From contig JAFDET010000102.1 in the NCBI GenBank assembly GCA_019310195.1, positions 1 to 25,854 of the forward strand: a stretch of DNA of 25,854 bases, read 5' to 3'. Below are positions 7,787-14,466 of the stretch, piece by piece; positions within the stretch are counted from its first letter, which is position 1, and every line of letters starts with the position of its first letter. The translations under genes were made by a program, and so were the position numbers. The notes beneath the pieces are model-generated. The model searched no databases and was not told the origin of the DNA. It worked only from the letters and a program-made list of their open reading frames with translations. The stretch comes from Deltaproteobacteria bacterium. Lineage in GTDB: Bacteria > Myxococcota_A > UBA9160 > JAFDET01.

Positions 7787-8779
7787 ATGGCCCGCCACGT
7801 CCTCGTCACGCTCGCCGACGAGCGCTTTCTCGACCCGGCGCGCCAGCTCTTCGCGTGCGCGCACTTCAATGCGGGCTGGGACGGGGATCTGCTGCTGCTG
7901 GCCCACGACGTCCCCGACGCGAAGCTTCAGCCGTTTCGCGAGCGCGGGATCCAGGTGCGCGAGTGCCGGCCGTGGCTCGAAGTGGATCGCGACGATGTCT
8001 TTCACCCGCCCACGGTCCTGTCCAAGTTCGACGTGTTCGGAACGGAGTTCCGCCGCTGGGAGAACGTGGTGTTCCTGGATTCGGACATCATGCTGTGGGC
8101 GTCCATCCATGCCTTGTCGCGGGTGCCCGGCTTCTCGGCGGTCTGCGAGCGGCGGCCCCTGGCGGGCCAGTACGCCGAGCGCGGCCGCGACCCGCAGCGC
8201 GCGCACGAGCTGGAAGATCGCTACCGGCTCGAGCGGCCGGCGTTCAACTCCGGCCTGCTGGCCTTCCCGAGCGCCGTGATCCGGGACGACAGCGTCGAGC
8301 GCCTGCGCGGGCTCTACCTGCGCTACCGGGACCTCCAGGCCCATCCCTTCGGCGACCAGCCGGCGCTGAACCTCTACTTTCGCGGGCGCTGGACGCTGCT
8401 GCCGGATTTCTACGCCGCGATCCGCGATCACTCGGCGCGCCACTTCTTCCTGCCCGAGGAGCGCCTGCGCATGATCGGCAAGCACTTCGCCGGCTGGCCC
8501 CGGCCGTGGGACGAGGAGAGCCCCTATCACGCCGCGTGGCTCGAGAACCTGGCCCGCTTCGAGGGGCTCGACGCGCGCCGGCCCCAGGCGCCTCGGGCTC
8601 GCTGGAGCCGTGCCGAGGTGCAGCGTTACTGGCTGGAGCTGCGCGCCCGGCGCAGCCTGGGGCTCGCCGGGGCTGCGGCCCGCGACGCCGCTACGGCATT
8701 GCGCAGCACGCCGGCGGGAAAGCGCGTGAGGTACGCGCTGCGGCGGGTGCGCGAGCGGCTCGGCGGGGGAGGCCCGTGA
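7787..8779 (+). CDS. Glycosyltransferase, GT-A fold (GT8-like), copy 1
   Basis: 330 residues. The first half shows a GT-A nucleotide-sugar transferase: VLVTLADERFL at the N-terminus, then VVFLDSDIMLW with the metal-binding DxD (98-100), then FNSGLLAF and a GDQPALNLYF loop typical of GT8 and relatives such as glycogenin and galactosyltransferases. A late RMIGKHFAG segment may be the second metal-His motif. The C-terminal 60 residues are Arg-rich and could bind membrane phospholipid or the acceptor. Donor and acceptor are unknown. Its stop overlaps the GTG of a close paralogue; the two share length, motif order and many identical stretches, so they arose by tandem duplication. Confidence 0.82.
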   Translation: MARHVLVTLADERFLDPARQLFACAHFNAGWDGDLLLLAHDVPDAKLQPFRERGIQVRECRPWLEVDRDDVFHPPTVLSKFDVFGTEFRRWENVVFLDSDIMLWASIHALSRVPGFSAVCERRPLAGQYAERGRDPQRAHELEDRYRLERPAFNSGLLAFPSAVIRDDSVERLRGLYLRYRDLQAHPFGDQPALNLYFRGRWTLLPDFYAAIRDHSARHFFLPEERLRMIGKHFAGWPRPWDEESPYHAAWLENLARFEGLDARRPQAPRARWSRAEVQRYWLELRARRSLGLAGAAARDAATALRSTPAGKRVRYALRRVRERLGGGGP

Positions 8780-9741
8780 CGCGGCGCCTGCTGGTCACCG
8801 TCGCCGACGAGAATTACCTGGAGGCCGCGCGCCAGCTCTTCGCCAGCGTCCACTTCGAAGCCGGCTGGAGCGGCGACCTGATGCTGCTGGCGCATGAAGT
8901 TCCCGACGAGCAGCTCGAGCCCTTCCGCGAGCGCGGCATCCTGGTGCGGGGCGTGGACGCCTGGCACGACCGCGCGCCCAGCGGCTATCACGCGAGCCCC
9001 ATCCTCTCCAAGTTCTTCCTGTTCACGCCGGAGTTTCGCGAGTGGGACCGCGTGCTCTACCTGGACGGGGACATGATGTTCTGGGCCTCGCTGGATCGGC
9101 TGACCCGTCCGGGCGGCTTCTCGGCGATCAGCGATCGGAGGGACCTGGCCTGGCAGTTCCGCAACCCGGCCGAAGGCACGGCCGAGCGGCAGGACGAGCT
9201 GCGGCAGCGCTACGACCTGCGCCGCGAGGCCTTCAACACCGGGCTGATGGCGTTCGGCACCGACGTGATCCGCGACGACACGCTGGCGGAGCTGCAGCAG
9301 CTCTACCTGCGCTACGAGGGCCTGCACGCCAACGCCGACCAGGGCGTGCTCAACCTCTACTTCTACGAACGCTGGCGGCGGGTGCCGGACTTCTACGCCG
9401 CGCTGCGCCACGTTCCGGCGCGCCACTTCTTCGTGCCCAAGCACGAGTTTCGCACCATCGGGCGCCACTTCGTGGGCCACCCGCGCGTCTGGCACGAGGA
9501 GAACCCCTGGCACCCGGAGTGGAAGCGCAGCCTGGCGCGTTTCGACAGCATCGACGCCTCGCGGCCGCCGCCGCCGGCGCGGGTGTGGAGCGACGGGGAG
9601 ATCCGCCGCTACTGGGCGTGGCTGCACGCGCGCCGGCTCCTCTTCCTGTCCCTCGGCCCGCTGCGGCCGGCCTGGCAGCGCCTGCGCAGCTGGCCCCCCA
9701 TCCGCCGCCTCCGCGGCGCCTGGCGCAAACTAAGAAACTAA
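8776..9741 (+). CDS. Glycosyltransferase, GT-A fold (GT8-like), copy 2
   Basis: 321 residues and a paralogue of the preceding gene. Shared features include LLVTVADENYLEAARQLFA, PFRERGI, VLYLDGDMMFW with DGD (97-99), FNTGLMAF, and DQGVLNLYF followed by a late RHFVGHPRVW. The GTG start at 8776 overlaps the stop of copy 1 (GTGA). The C-terminus is basic (RRLRGAWRKLRN). Its last three codons, including TAA, lie inside the left end of the 9733-9831 inverted repeat, so the repeat either inserted at the gene end or supplied its stop. The pair may add successive sugars to one acceptor, which is inference. Confidence 0.82.
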   Translation: MTRRLLVTVADENYLEAARQLFASVHFEAGWSGDLMLLAHEVPDEQLEPFRERGILVRGVDAWHDRAPSGYHASPILSKFFLFTPEFREWDRVLYLDGDMMFWASLDRLTRPGGFSAISDRRDLAWQFRNPAEGTAERQDELRQRYDLRREAFNTGLMAFGTDVIRDDTLAELQQLYLRYEGLHANADQGVLNLYFYERWRRVPDFYAALRHVPARHFFVPKHEFRTIGRHFVGHPRVWHEENPWHPEWKRSLARFDSIDASRPPPPARVWSDGEIRRYWAWLHARRLLFLSLGPLRPAWQRLRSWPPIRRLRGAWRKLRN

Positions 9742-9831
9742 AGGGACAGTCCCGTTAGTTGACGAGCAGACCAAGACACGCGGCACCGTCTTCCTGGTTC
9801 GTCAACTAACGGGACTGTCCCTTTAGTTTCT
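9733..9831. repeat. 33-bp perfect inverted repeat made of two REP-like palindromes (BIME-like)
   Basis: The left arm 9733-9765 and right arm 9799-9831 are exact reverse complements, separated by 33 bases. Each arm contains its own near-palindrome: in the left arm AACTAA (9736-9741) pairs with TTAGTT (9755-9760), and GGGAC (9743-9747) with GTCCC (9749-9753). The pairing has one A-G mismatch and a one-base centre. A palindrome of palindromes between convergent genes looks like a BIME (paired REP sequences) and could also end transcription in both directions. The stop codons of both flanking genes lie at its edges. Confidence 0.9.
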
Positions 9832-10400
9832 CAGGGGCGGCCGCGGGATTCGCCGCGGGCGATGGCGGCGGCGATCAGGTGGGCCAGGCGCAGAGGCTCG
9901 GGCAGCTCCGACTTGCCGCGACTGACCCGAACCAGCGCGATCGTCTCTTCGGGGTCGAGCCCGGCGGCGGCGGCGTAGAGGCGATCGCCCACGGCGTGGG
10001 CCGCGGGCGCCCGTTCCACCAGGGCGCGGCGTTCGCCCAGGCCGGCGGCGTCCAGGGCCGCGAGCAGGCGCTCGTCCCGGGGCTTGCGCCGGTTCACCGC
10101 CACCACGGGAACGCCCAGGCGCGCGGACAGCCCGGCGACGTCCACCACCGCCAGCCCCGCCAGGGTGATGCCACCCAGCACCACGCCCTGCAGCGAGGGG
10201 CGAAAGCGCAGCCCTTCGATCCACGCGGTCAGGAAGTCGGTGACGCCGTCCCCGTCGATGGGAAATGCCGTGGTGGCGACGGCTTCCACCACGTCGTGCC
10301 CCTCCATCAGCACTCCCACGATCGGCGTGTCGCGGCTGGTGCGCTTCTCGAACGGGCCGTCGTCGATTCCCAGCAGATGCGGACGCGACGGAAGCGGCAT
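9831..10400 (-). CDS. DUF99 (UPF0215) family protein
   Basis: 189 residues. The DUF99 signatures are in order: LLGIDDGPFEK at the N-terminus, PIVGVLMEG, VVLGGITLAGLAVVDV in the middle and GVPVVAVNRRKP. DUF99 proteins, best known in archaea, share a fold with endonuclease V. The biochemical function is unproven, and the conserved acidic GIDDG could bind metal. The ATG at 10400 has TAGACT only 6 bases upstream, so the mRNA is probably leaderless. The TGA stop lies in the right edge of the REP-like repeat. The gene is divergent from the selenoprotein gene. Confidence 0.82.
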   Translation of the reverse strand: MPLPSRPHLLGIDDGPFEKRTSRDTPIVGVLMEGHDVVEAVATTAFPIDGDGVTDFLTAWIEGLRFRPSLQGVVLGGITLAGLAVVDVAGLSARLGVPVVAVNRRKPRDERLLAALDAAGLGERRALVERAPAAHAVGDRLYAAAAGLDPEETIALVRVSRGKSELPEPLRLAHLIAAAIARGESRGRP

Positions 10401-10406
10401 GGCCCG

Positions 10407-10412
10407 AGTCTA
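10407..10412 (-). promoter_or_regulatory. Predicted -10 box TAGACT, 6 bases before the DUF99 ATG
   Basis: The minus strand reads TAGACT, then 6 bases, then ATG (10400). The same hexamer and spacing occur before the phosphotriesterase-like gene at 23145. The predicted transcription start would coincide with the A of the ATG. Confidence 0.5.
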
Positions 10413-10459
10413 CGGCAAGTCCTCGACGGCCCCGCGATCCTGTGCCGGGCCACCTGGGC

Positions 10460-10465
10460 TATCGT
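10460..10465 (+). promoter_or_regulatory. Predicted -10 box TATCGT, 8 bases before the selenoprotein ATG
   Basis: TATCGT is followed by 8 bases and then ATG (10474). There is no Shine-Dalgarno sequence between them, so initiation is probably leaderless. It is divergent from the DUF99 promoter about 50 bases away. Confidence 0.45.
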
Positions 10466-10473
10466 CGCGCCCC

Positions 10474-10998
10474 ATGGCGCACGCGAACGGGAAGGGAGAG
10501 GACCCGGTGCGCCTGTCGGAGCTCTGGAAGGAGGGCCCGCTGGTGGCCCTCTTCCTGCGCCACTTCGGCTGACCCTGGTGCCGGCGGCACCTGGTCCAGG
10601 TGCAACGCGATCTGGAGGAGTTCGAGAGCCGCGATGCGAAGCTGGTGGCGATCGGAATGGGAACGGGGGAGGAGGCGTCGGCGCTGGCCGAGCGTCTGGG
10701 CCTCGGCTTTCCGCTCCTCGGCGACCCGGAGCATCGCGTCTACGATGCATTCGGCCTGGGCCGCGAGGGCTGGCTGGGACTCATGCTGCGGCCGGTCCTG
10801 GAGAATCCGCTGGGCGCCTTCCGCGACATCGCCGGGGCCGACCTCATGGCCTCGATCAACCCGCGCAGCGACGTCAAGCGCTTGGGCGGCGAGGCGATCG
10901 TGGACTCCCAAGGTGTCGTGCGCTGGCTGCACCGCGCCGAGCGAATCGACGACATCCCGCCGAACGCGACGCTCCTGGCCGCGCTGGCCGCGCTCTAG
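10474..10998 (+). CDS. Selenocysteine-containing peroxiredoxin-like protein (AhpC/TSA, PRXL2-type)
   Basis: 174 residues if UGA at 10570-10572 is read as selenocysteine (Sec33). Upstream of it the frame ends LVALFLRHFG; downstream the same frame continues PWCRRHLVQV and stays open to TAG at 10996-10998. The family motif is RHFGCPxCR, so Sec replaces the first, catalytic Cys of the CxxC pair while Cys36 is kept. The downstream part has the thioredoxin-like strand LVAIGMGTGEEA and a late VDSQGVVRWLH strand. It is likely a cytosolic thiol peroxidase or disulfide oxidoreductase; its partner is unknown. A hairpin suited to SECIS function lies 20 bases after the UGA. The nearby selD makes its selenium donor. 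A standard gene caller would report only the part after the UGA or miss the gene. Confidence 0.9.
10587..10603 (+). promoter_or_regulatory. Putative bacterial SECIS element of the peroxiredoxin-like gene
   Basis: GCACCT-GGTCC-AGGTGC forms a 6-bp perfect stem with the 5-base loop GGUCC. The loop begins 20 bases after the UGA (10570-10572), inside the window expected for bacterial SECIS elements, and has the G at the loop start that SelB-type recognition usually needs. The core (10589-10601) matches the selD element at 12 of 13 bases. Confidence 0.75.
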
Positions 10999-11968
10999 CG
11001 CGCTCCTGGCTGCGGCGGCGCTGGCTCTCGCCGCGCCCGCTGCCGCCTTCGACCCCTGGACCGACTCTGCGCTCTACGCGTTCGAGTACCGGGTCGATCT
11101 CGCGTCGATCGAAGCGGGCCCCGGGCAGGAGGTCCGGCTCTGGGTCCCGGCTCCCGTGAACGGGCCGGCCCAGCGCGTCCAGCAGCTCCAGGTGGATGCG
11201 CCCGTGCCCCACCAGATCGCTCGGGACGCCAACGGCAATCGCATCGTGCACCTGACGTGGCCAGGCGCGACCGCCGGCGAGCTGCGGGTGCGCTCGCTCG
11301 TCCGGCGCGCGCCGTCCCGCGCCGTTTCGCCTGAGGACGCGCATCCCGGGACGCCGCTCGACCCCACCCGCTACTCGGCGGCGGCGAGCCGGATTCCCCT
11401 GGACGGTGTGATCGAGGCCCTGGGCGAGCAGGAGAGCCGCGGAACGGCCGGCAGCGCGGAGAAGGTCCGAAGCTTCTACGATTACGTGACGGCCAACATG
11501 AAGTACTCGAAGCACGGCGACGGCTGGGGGCAGGGCGACGCGATCTGGGCCTGCGCCTCGCGCTACGGAAACTGCACCGACTTCCACTCGGTCTTCATCG
11601 GAATGGCGCGCAGCCGGGGGATTCCGGCGCGCTTCCTGATCGGCTTTCCGATCCCGGCGCAGCAGGTCGAGGGCGAGATTCCCGGGTACCACTGCGGGTC
11701 GGAAGCCTGGCTTCCCGATGCGGGCTGGTGGCCGCTCGACGCCAGCGAGGCCTGGAAGTCGCAGCGCATCGACGACTACTACGGAGCGCTCCCCAGCGAC
11801 CGGATCCGCTTCAGCGTGGGCCGGGACCTGGTGCTTTCGCCCCCCCAGGCGGGAGAGCCGCTCAACTACTTCATCTACCCGTATGCGGAGGTGGACGGTG
11901 TCGCCGTGGAGAAGGTCCCGGCGCGCTTCCACTTCCGACGGCTGCCCGGGCCGACGGTGTCCCATTGA
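10913..11968 (+). CDS. Transglutaminase-like cysteine hydrolase, probably exported
   Basis: About 351 residues from the GTG at 10913. The fold is the transglutaminase/papain-like core: YGNCTDFHSVF with the catalytic Cys, ARFLIGFP, then YHCGSEAWLPDAGWWPLDASEA with the His and Asp. An Ala-rich hydrophobic stretch LLAAAALALAAPAAA ahead of the mature start FDPW looks like a signal peptide, so the enzyme probably acts in the envelope. The reaction could be peptide or amide hydrolysis or cross-linking. The start is uncertain: no ATG precedes the signal, the GTG at 10913 gives an Arg-rich leader overlapping the selenoprotein by 86 bases, and the signal itself starts near 11000. It sits between two selenoprotein genes, 26 bases before selD. 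Confidence 0.8.
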   Translation: MSCAGCTAPSESTTSRRTRRSWPRWPRSSALLAAAALALAAPAAAFDPWTDSALYAFEYRVDLASIEAGPGQEVRLWVPAPVNGPAQRVQQLQVDAPVPHQIARDANGNRIVHLTWPGATAGELRVRSLVRRAPSRAVSPEDAHPGTPLDPTRYSAAASRIPLDGVIEALGEQESRGTAGSAEKVRSFYDYVTANMKYSKHGDGWGQGDAIWACASRYGNCTDFHSVFIGMARSRGIPARFLIGFPIPAQQVEGEIPGYHCGSEAWLPDAGWWPLDASEAWKSQRIDDYYGALPSDRIRFSVGRDLVLSPPQAGEPLNYFIYPYAEVDGVAVEKVPARFHFRRLPGPTVSH

Positions 11969-11994
11969 CGCCGACCGGGCGAAGAGGAGAAGCC

Positions 11995-13038
11995 ATGGCC
12001 GAGATCCGCTTGACGGAACTCGTCCCTGCCGGCGGTTGAGCCCGCAAGCTGGGCGCTGAGGACCTGGTTCAGGTCCTGAGGGAGATCGAGCCGTTCGCCC
12101 ATTCCTGGGTGGACCCCGACGTGGGGCCGCTCGAGGACGCGGCACTGGTGCGCCCGGAGTCCGGCTCGCCCCTCGCCTTCACCGTGGACTTCATCACGCC
12201 CATCGTCGACGAGCCCGAGGCCTACGGCGCCATCTCGGCGGCCAACGCGCTCTCCGACGTCTACGCCATGGGGGGCGAGCCCCAGGTGGCGCTGGCGGTC
12301 TGCGGCTACCCCGACGACAAGCTGTCTCTCGAGATCCTGACGCGGATCTTCCGCGGCGGGCGCGACAAGGCGGCCGAGGCGGGCTGCGCCATCGCCGGCG
12401 GCCACACGGTGCTGGACCCGGAGCTCAAGTACGGCCTGTGCGTGATCGGCAACGTGGATCCGCAGCAGTGTCTCACCCACACCGGGGCGCGTCCCGGCGA
12501 CAAGCTGGTCCTCACCAAGCCCATCGGCACCGGCCTGGCGGCCCAGGCGATCAAGAAGCGCCGCCTCAGCGACGAGCACATCGCGCTGGCGATCGAGGTG
12601 ATGACGACCCTCAACCGCGACGCCAAGGATGCCGCGCTGGCCGCCGGGGCCCGCGCGGCCACCGACGTGACCGGCTTCGGGCTGCTGGGCCACCTGCATC
12701 ACCTGCTGCTGGGCTCCGGCGCGGCCGCCGCCCTGGACTTCGAAGCCGTGCCGCTGCTGCCCTTCGCCCGCGGCCTGGCGGAAGAGGGTCTGGTGCCCGG
12801 CGGCAGCAAGCGCAACCTGGACTACGTGTCGCAACGCACGCGCTTCGCGGCGGCGCTGGGCGACGTGGAGCGGCTGCTGGTCTGCGACGCCCAGACCTCC
12901 GGCGGCCTGCTCCTGGCCGTGCCGCCCGAGGGCGAGACGCGCCTGCTCTCAGAGCTAGGCTCCCGCGGCACCCCGGCGGCTGCCGTCATCGGCGAGGTGA
13001 CCGAGGGAGAGTCGGGTACGATGGTCGTCCGCGGCTGA
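11995..13038 (+). CDS. selD: Selenophosphate synthetase SelD, selenocysteine-containing
   Basis: 347 residues with Sec15. SelD makes selenophosphate from selenide and ATP, the selenium donor for Sec-tRNA and selenouridine. UGA at 12037-12039 lies in VPAGG-U-ARKL, exactly where SelD has its catalytic Cys or Sec. The frame then continues to TGA at 13036-13038. Downstream motifs fit: DFITPIVDEP, an AANALSDVYAMGG metal/ATP loop, AGGHTVLD, ATDVTGFGLLGH and CDAQTSGGLL. The ATG at 11995 is preceded by AGAGGAGA (11983-11990), a good ribosome-binding site. Reading only from the next start (about 12109) would lose the Gly-rich N-terminus and catalytic residue. selA, selB and selC are not in the window, but the UGA-containing genes imply them elsewhere. 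Confidence 0.96.
12060..12076 (+). promoter_or_regulatory. Putative bacterial SECIS element of selD
   Basis: GGACCT-GGTTC-AGGTCC gives a 6-bp perfect stem and loop GGUUC. The loop starts 26 bases after the UGA at 12037-12039. It lies in the same codon phase as the element in the peroxiredoxin-like gene, and both encode Leu-Val-Gln-Val. Confidence 0.75.
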
Positions 13039-13058
13039 AACCGCGTCGGAGGACCCCC

Positions 13059-13103
13059 ATGAGCAGCGCCGGCGAGCGGGTCGTCCTGGACGCCTCGCGC
13101 TAG
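13059..13103 (+). CDS. 14-codon ORF with strong ribosome-binding site after selD, possible gene remnant
   Basis: GGAGGA (13048-13053) lies 5 bases before the ATG at 13059, a better start signal than most genes here have. The frame MSSAGERVVLDASR ends at TAG 13101-13103. Its stop overlaps the glutathione reductase stop on the other strand; the palindromic CTAG serves both. It could be the 5' stub of a former third gene of the selenium operon, a small peptide, or chance. Confidence 0.3.
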   Translation: MSSAGERVVLDASR

Positions 13104-14455
13104 GAGACCTTCTCGCGCAGGGTCACCAGCTCCTCGGCGCTGGTGGGGTGGATGCCGATGGTGGCGTCGAACTGGGCCTTGGTGGCGCCGCACTTCACGG
13201 CAACCGCGAATCCCTGCACGATCTCGCCCGCCTCGTGGCCCACCACGTGCACGCCGACCACGCGGTCGCTCTTCGGCTCCACCAGCAGCTTCATCAGCGT
13301 CTTCTCGTCGCGCCCGGTCAAGGTGTGCTTCAGGGGGCGGAAGATCGAGCGGTAGACGTCGACTTCGCCGTAGCGCTGGCGGGCCTCTTCCTCGGTCAGG
13401 CCCACGGTCCCGAGTGGGGGGTGGCTGAAGACGCACGACGCCACGTCCTCGTGGTCGGGGCGGGTGGGCTGGCCGCCGAAGACGGTCCTCACCAGGGCCA
13501 TGGCCTCGTGGATGGCCACCGGCGTGAGCTGGAGGCGGTTGGTCACGTCGCCGATCGCAAAGATGTTTGGCACGCAGGTGCGCGAGTACTCGTCCACCAC
13601 CACCGCGCCGTCTTCGTCGAGCTCGACGCCGACCTCCTCCAGTCCCAGGTCGGCGGTGAGCGGATGGCGCCCGACGGCGTACAAGATATGGTCGGCCTCG
13701 AGCACCTTGCCGTCGCTGAGCACGGCGAGCACTCCGGCCGGCGTCTTCTCGATGGACGCCACGTTGACGTCGAAGCGCAGGTCGATGCCATGTCCGCGCA
13801 TGGCGTCGGCGATGAACTGCCGGCAGTCGTCGTCGAAGCCGCGCAGGAAGAGCGGACCGCGGTAGAGCTGCGTCACCTCGGCGCCCATGCCCCGGAAGAT
13901 CCCGGCGAACTCGACGGCGATATAGCCGCCGCCCACCACGATCACGCGGTTCGGCAGCGTCTCCAGGTGGAAGGCCTCGTTCGAGGTGATGGCATGCCCA
14001 ATGCCCGGCACGTCCGGCAGGAAGGGCCAGCCTCCGGTCGCCACCAGGACGTGCTCGGCCGTGTAGCTCCGGCCGCCCACGGTCAGCGTGTGGGCATCTT
14101 CGAAGCGCGCCCGGCCCTCGATCAGGCGGACGCCCGCTTGCTCCAGCAGGTCGGTGTAGACGCCGTTCAGGCGCGCGATCTCCTGGTTCTTGTTGGAGAG
14201 CAGCGTCTGCCAGTCGAAGCCCTTGGCGTGCACGTCCCAGCCGAAGCCGGCGGCGTCGGCGGCCTCGTCGGCCACGTGGGCCGCGTACACGAAGAGCTTC
14301 TTGGGGATGCAGCCCACGTTGACGCAGGTGCCGCCCATGTCGCGCTCCTCGGCGACGGCCACCCGGGCGCCGGTCGCGGCCGCCATGCGCGCGGCCCGCA
14401 CGCCGGCCGAGCCGGCGCCGATTACGAACAGGTCAAAGTCACACTCGGTCGCCAT
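13100..14455 (-). CDS. gor: Glutathione-disulfide reductase
   Basis: 451 residues, the normal length. It reduces glutathione disulfide with NADPH through FAD and a redox disulfide, in the cytosol. FAD-binding GAGSAG (13-18) is followed by the redox-active GGTCVNVGC (Cys44, Cys49) and IPKK. Later come the NADPH-binding VVGGGYIAVEFAG, an IFAIGDV FAD motif and the C-terminal GIHPTSAEE with the His-Glu acid-base pair. The paralogous families (mercuric, dihydrolipoamide, trypanothione reductases) are less likely because of the GR-type VNVGC box and spacing, though substrate specificity was not tested. The ATG at 14455 lies 11 bases after the stop of the aldehyde dehydrogenase gene, so the two form an operon. 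Confidence 0.92.
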   Translation of the reverse strand: MATECDFDLFVIGAGSAGVRAARMAAATGARVAVAEERDMGGTCVNVGCIPKKLFVYAAHVADEAADAAGFGWDVHAKGFDWQTLLSNKNQEIARLNGVYTDLLEQAGVRLIEGRARFEDAHTLTVGGRSYTAEHVLVATGGWPFLPDVPGIGHAITSNEAFHLETLPNRVIVVGGGYIAVEFAGIFRGMGAEVTQLYRGPLFLRGFDDDCRQFIADAMRGHGIDLRFDVNVASIEKTPAGVLAVLSDGKVLEADHILYAVGRHPLTADLGLEEVGVELDEDGAVVVDEYSRTCVPNIFAIGDVTNRLQLTPVAIHEAMALVRTVFGGQPTRPDHEDVASCVFSHPPLGTVGLTEEEARQRYGEVDVYRSIFRPLKHTLTGRDEKTLMKLLVEPKSDRVVGVHVVGHEAGEIVQGFAVAVKCGATKAQFDATIGIHPTSAEELVTLREKVS

Positions 14456-14466
14456 GGTCGCTGTCC

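Noticed and set aside
5844..8279. Plus-strand open frame of 811 codons
   Set aside because: Runs antisense to the thioredoxin and thiolase-like genes, with low-complexity composition and no domain.
10084..10572. Open frame ending at UGA 10570 taken as a complete gene
   Set aside because: Only its last 33 codons are coding; they join the frame after the UGA to give one peroxiredoxin-like domain, so the UGA is read through as Sec.
12109..13038. SelD starting downstream of the UGA
   Set aside because: It would lose the glycine-rich N-terminus and the catalytic residue; the ribosome-binding site is in front of ATG 11995.
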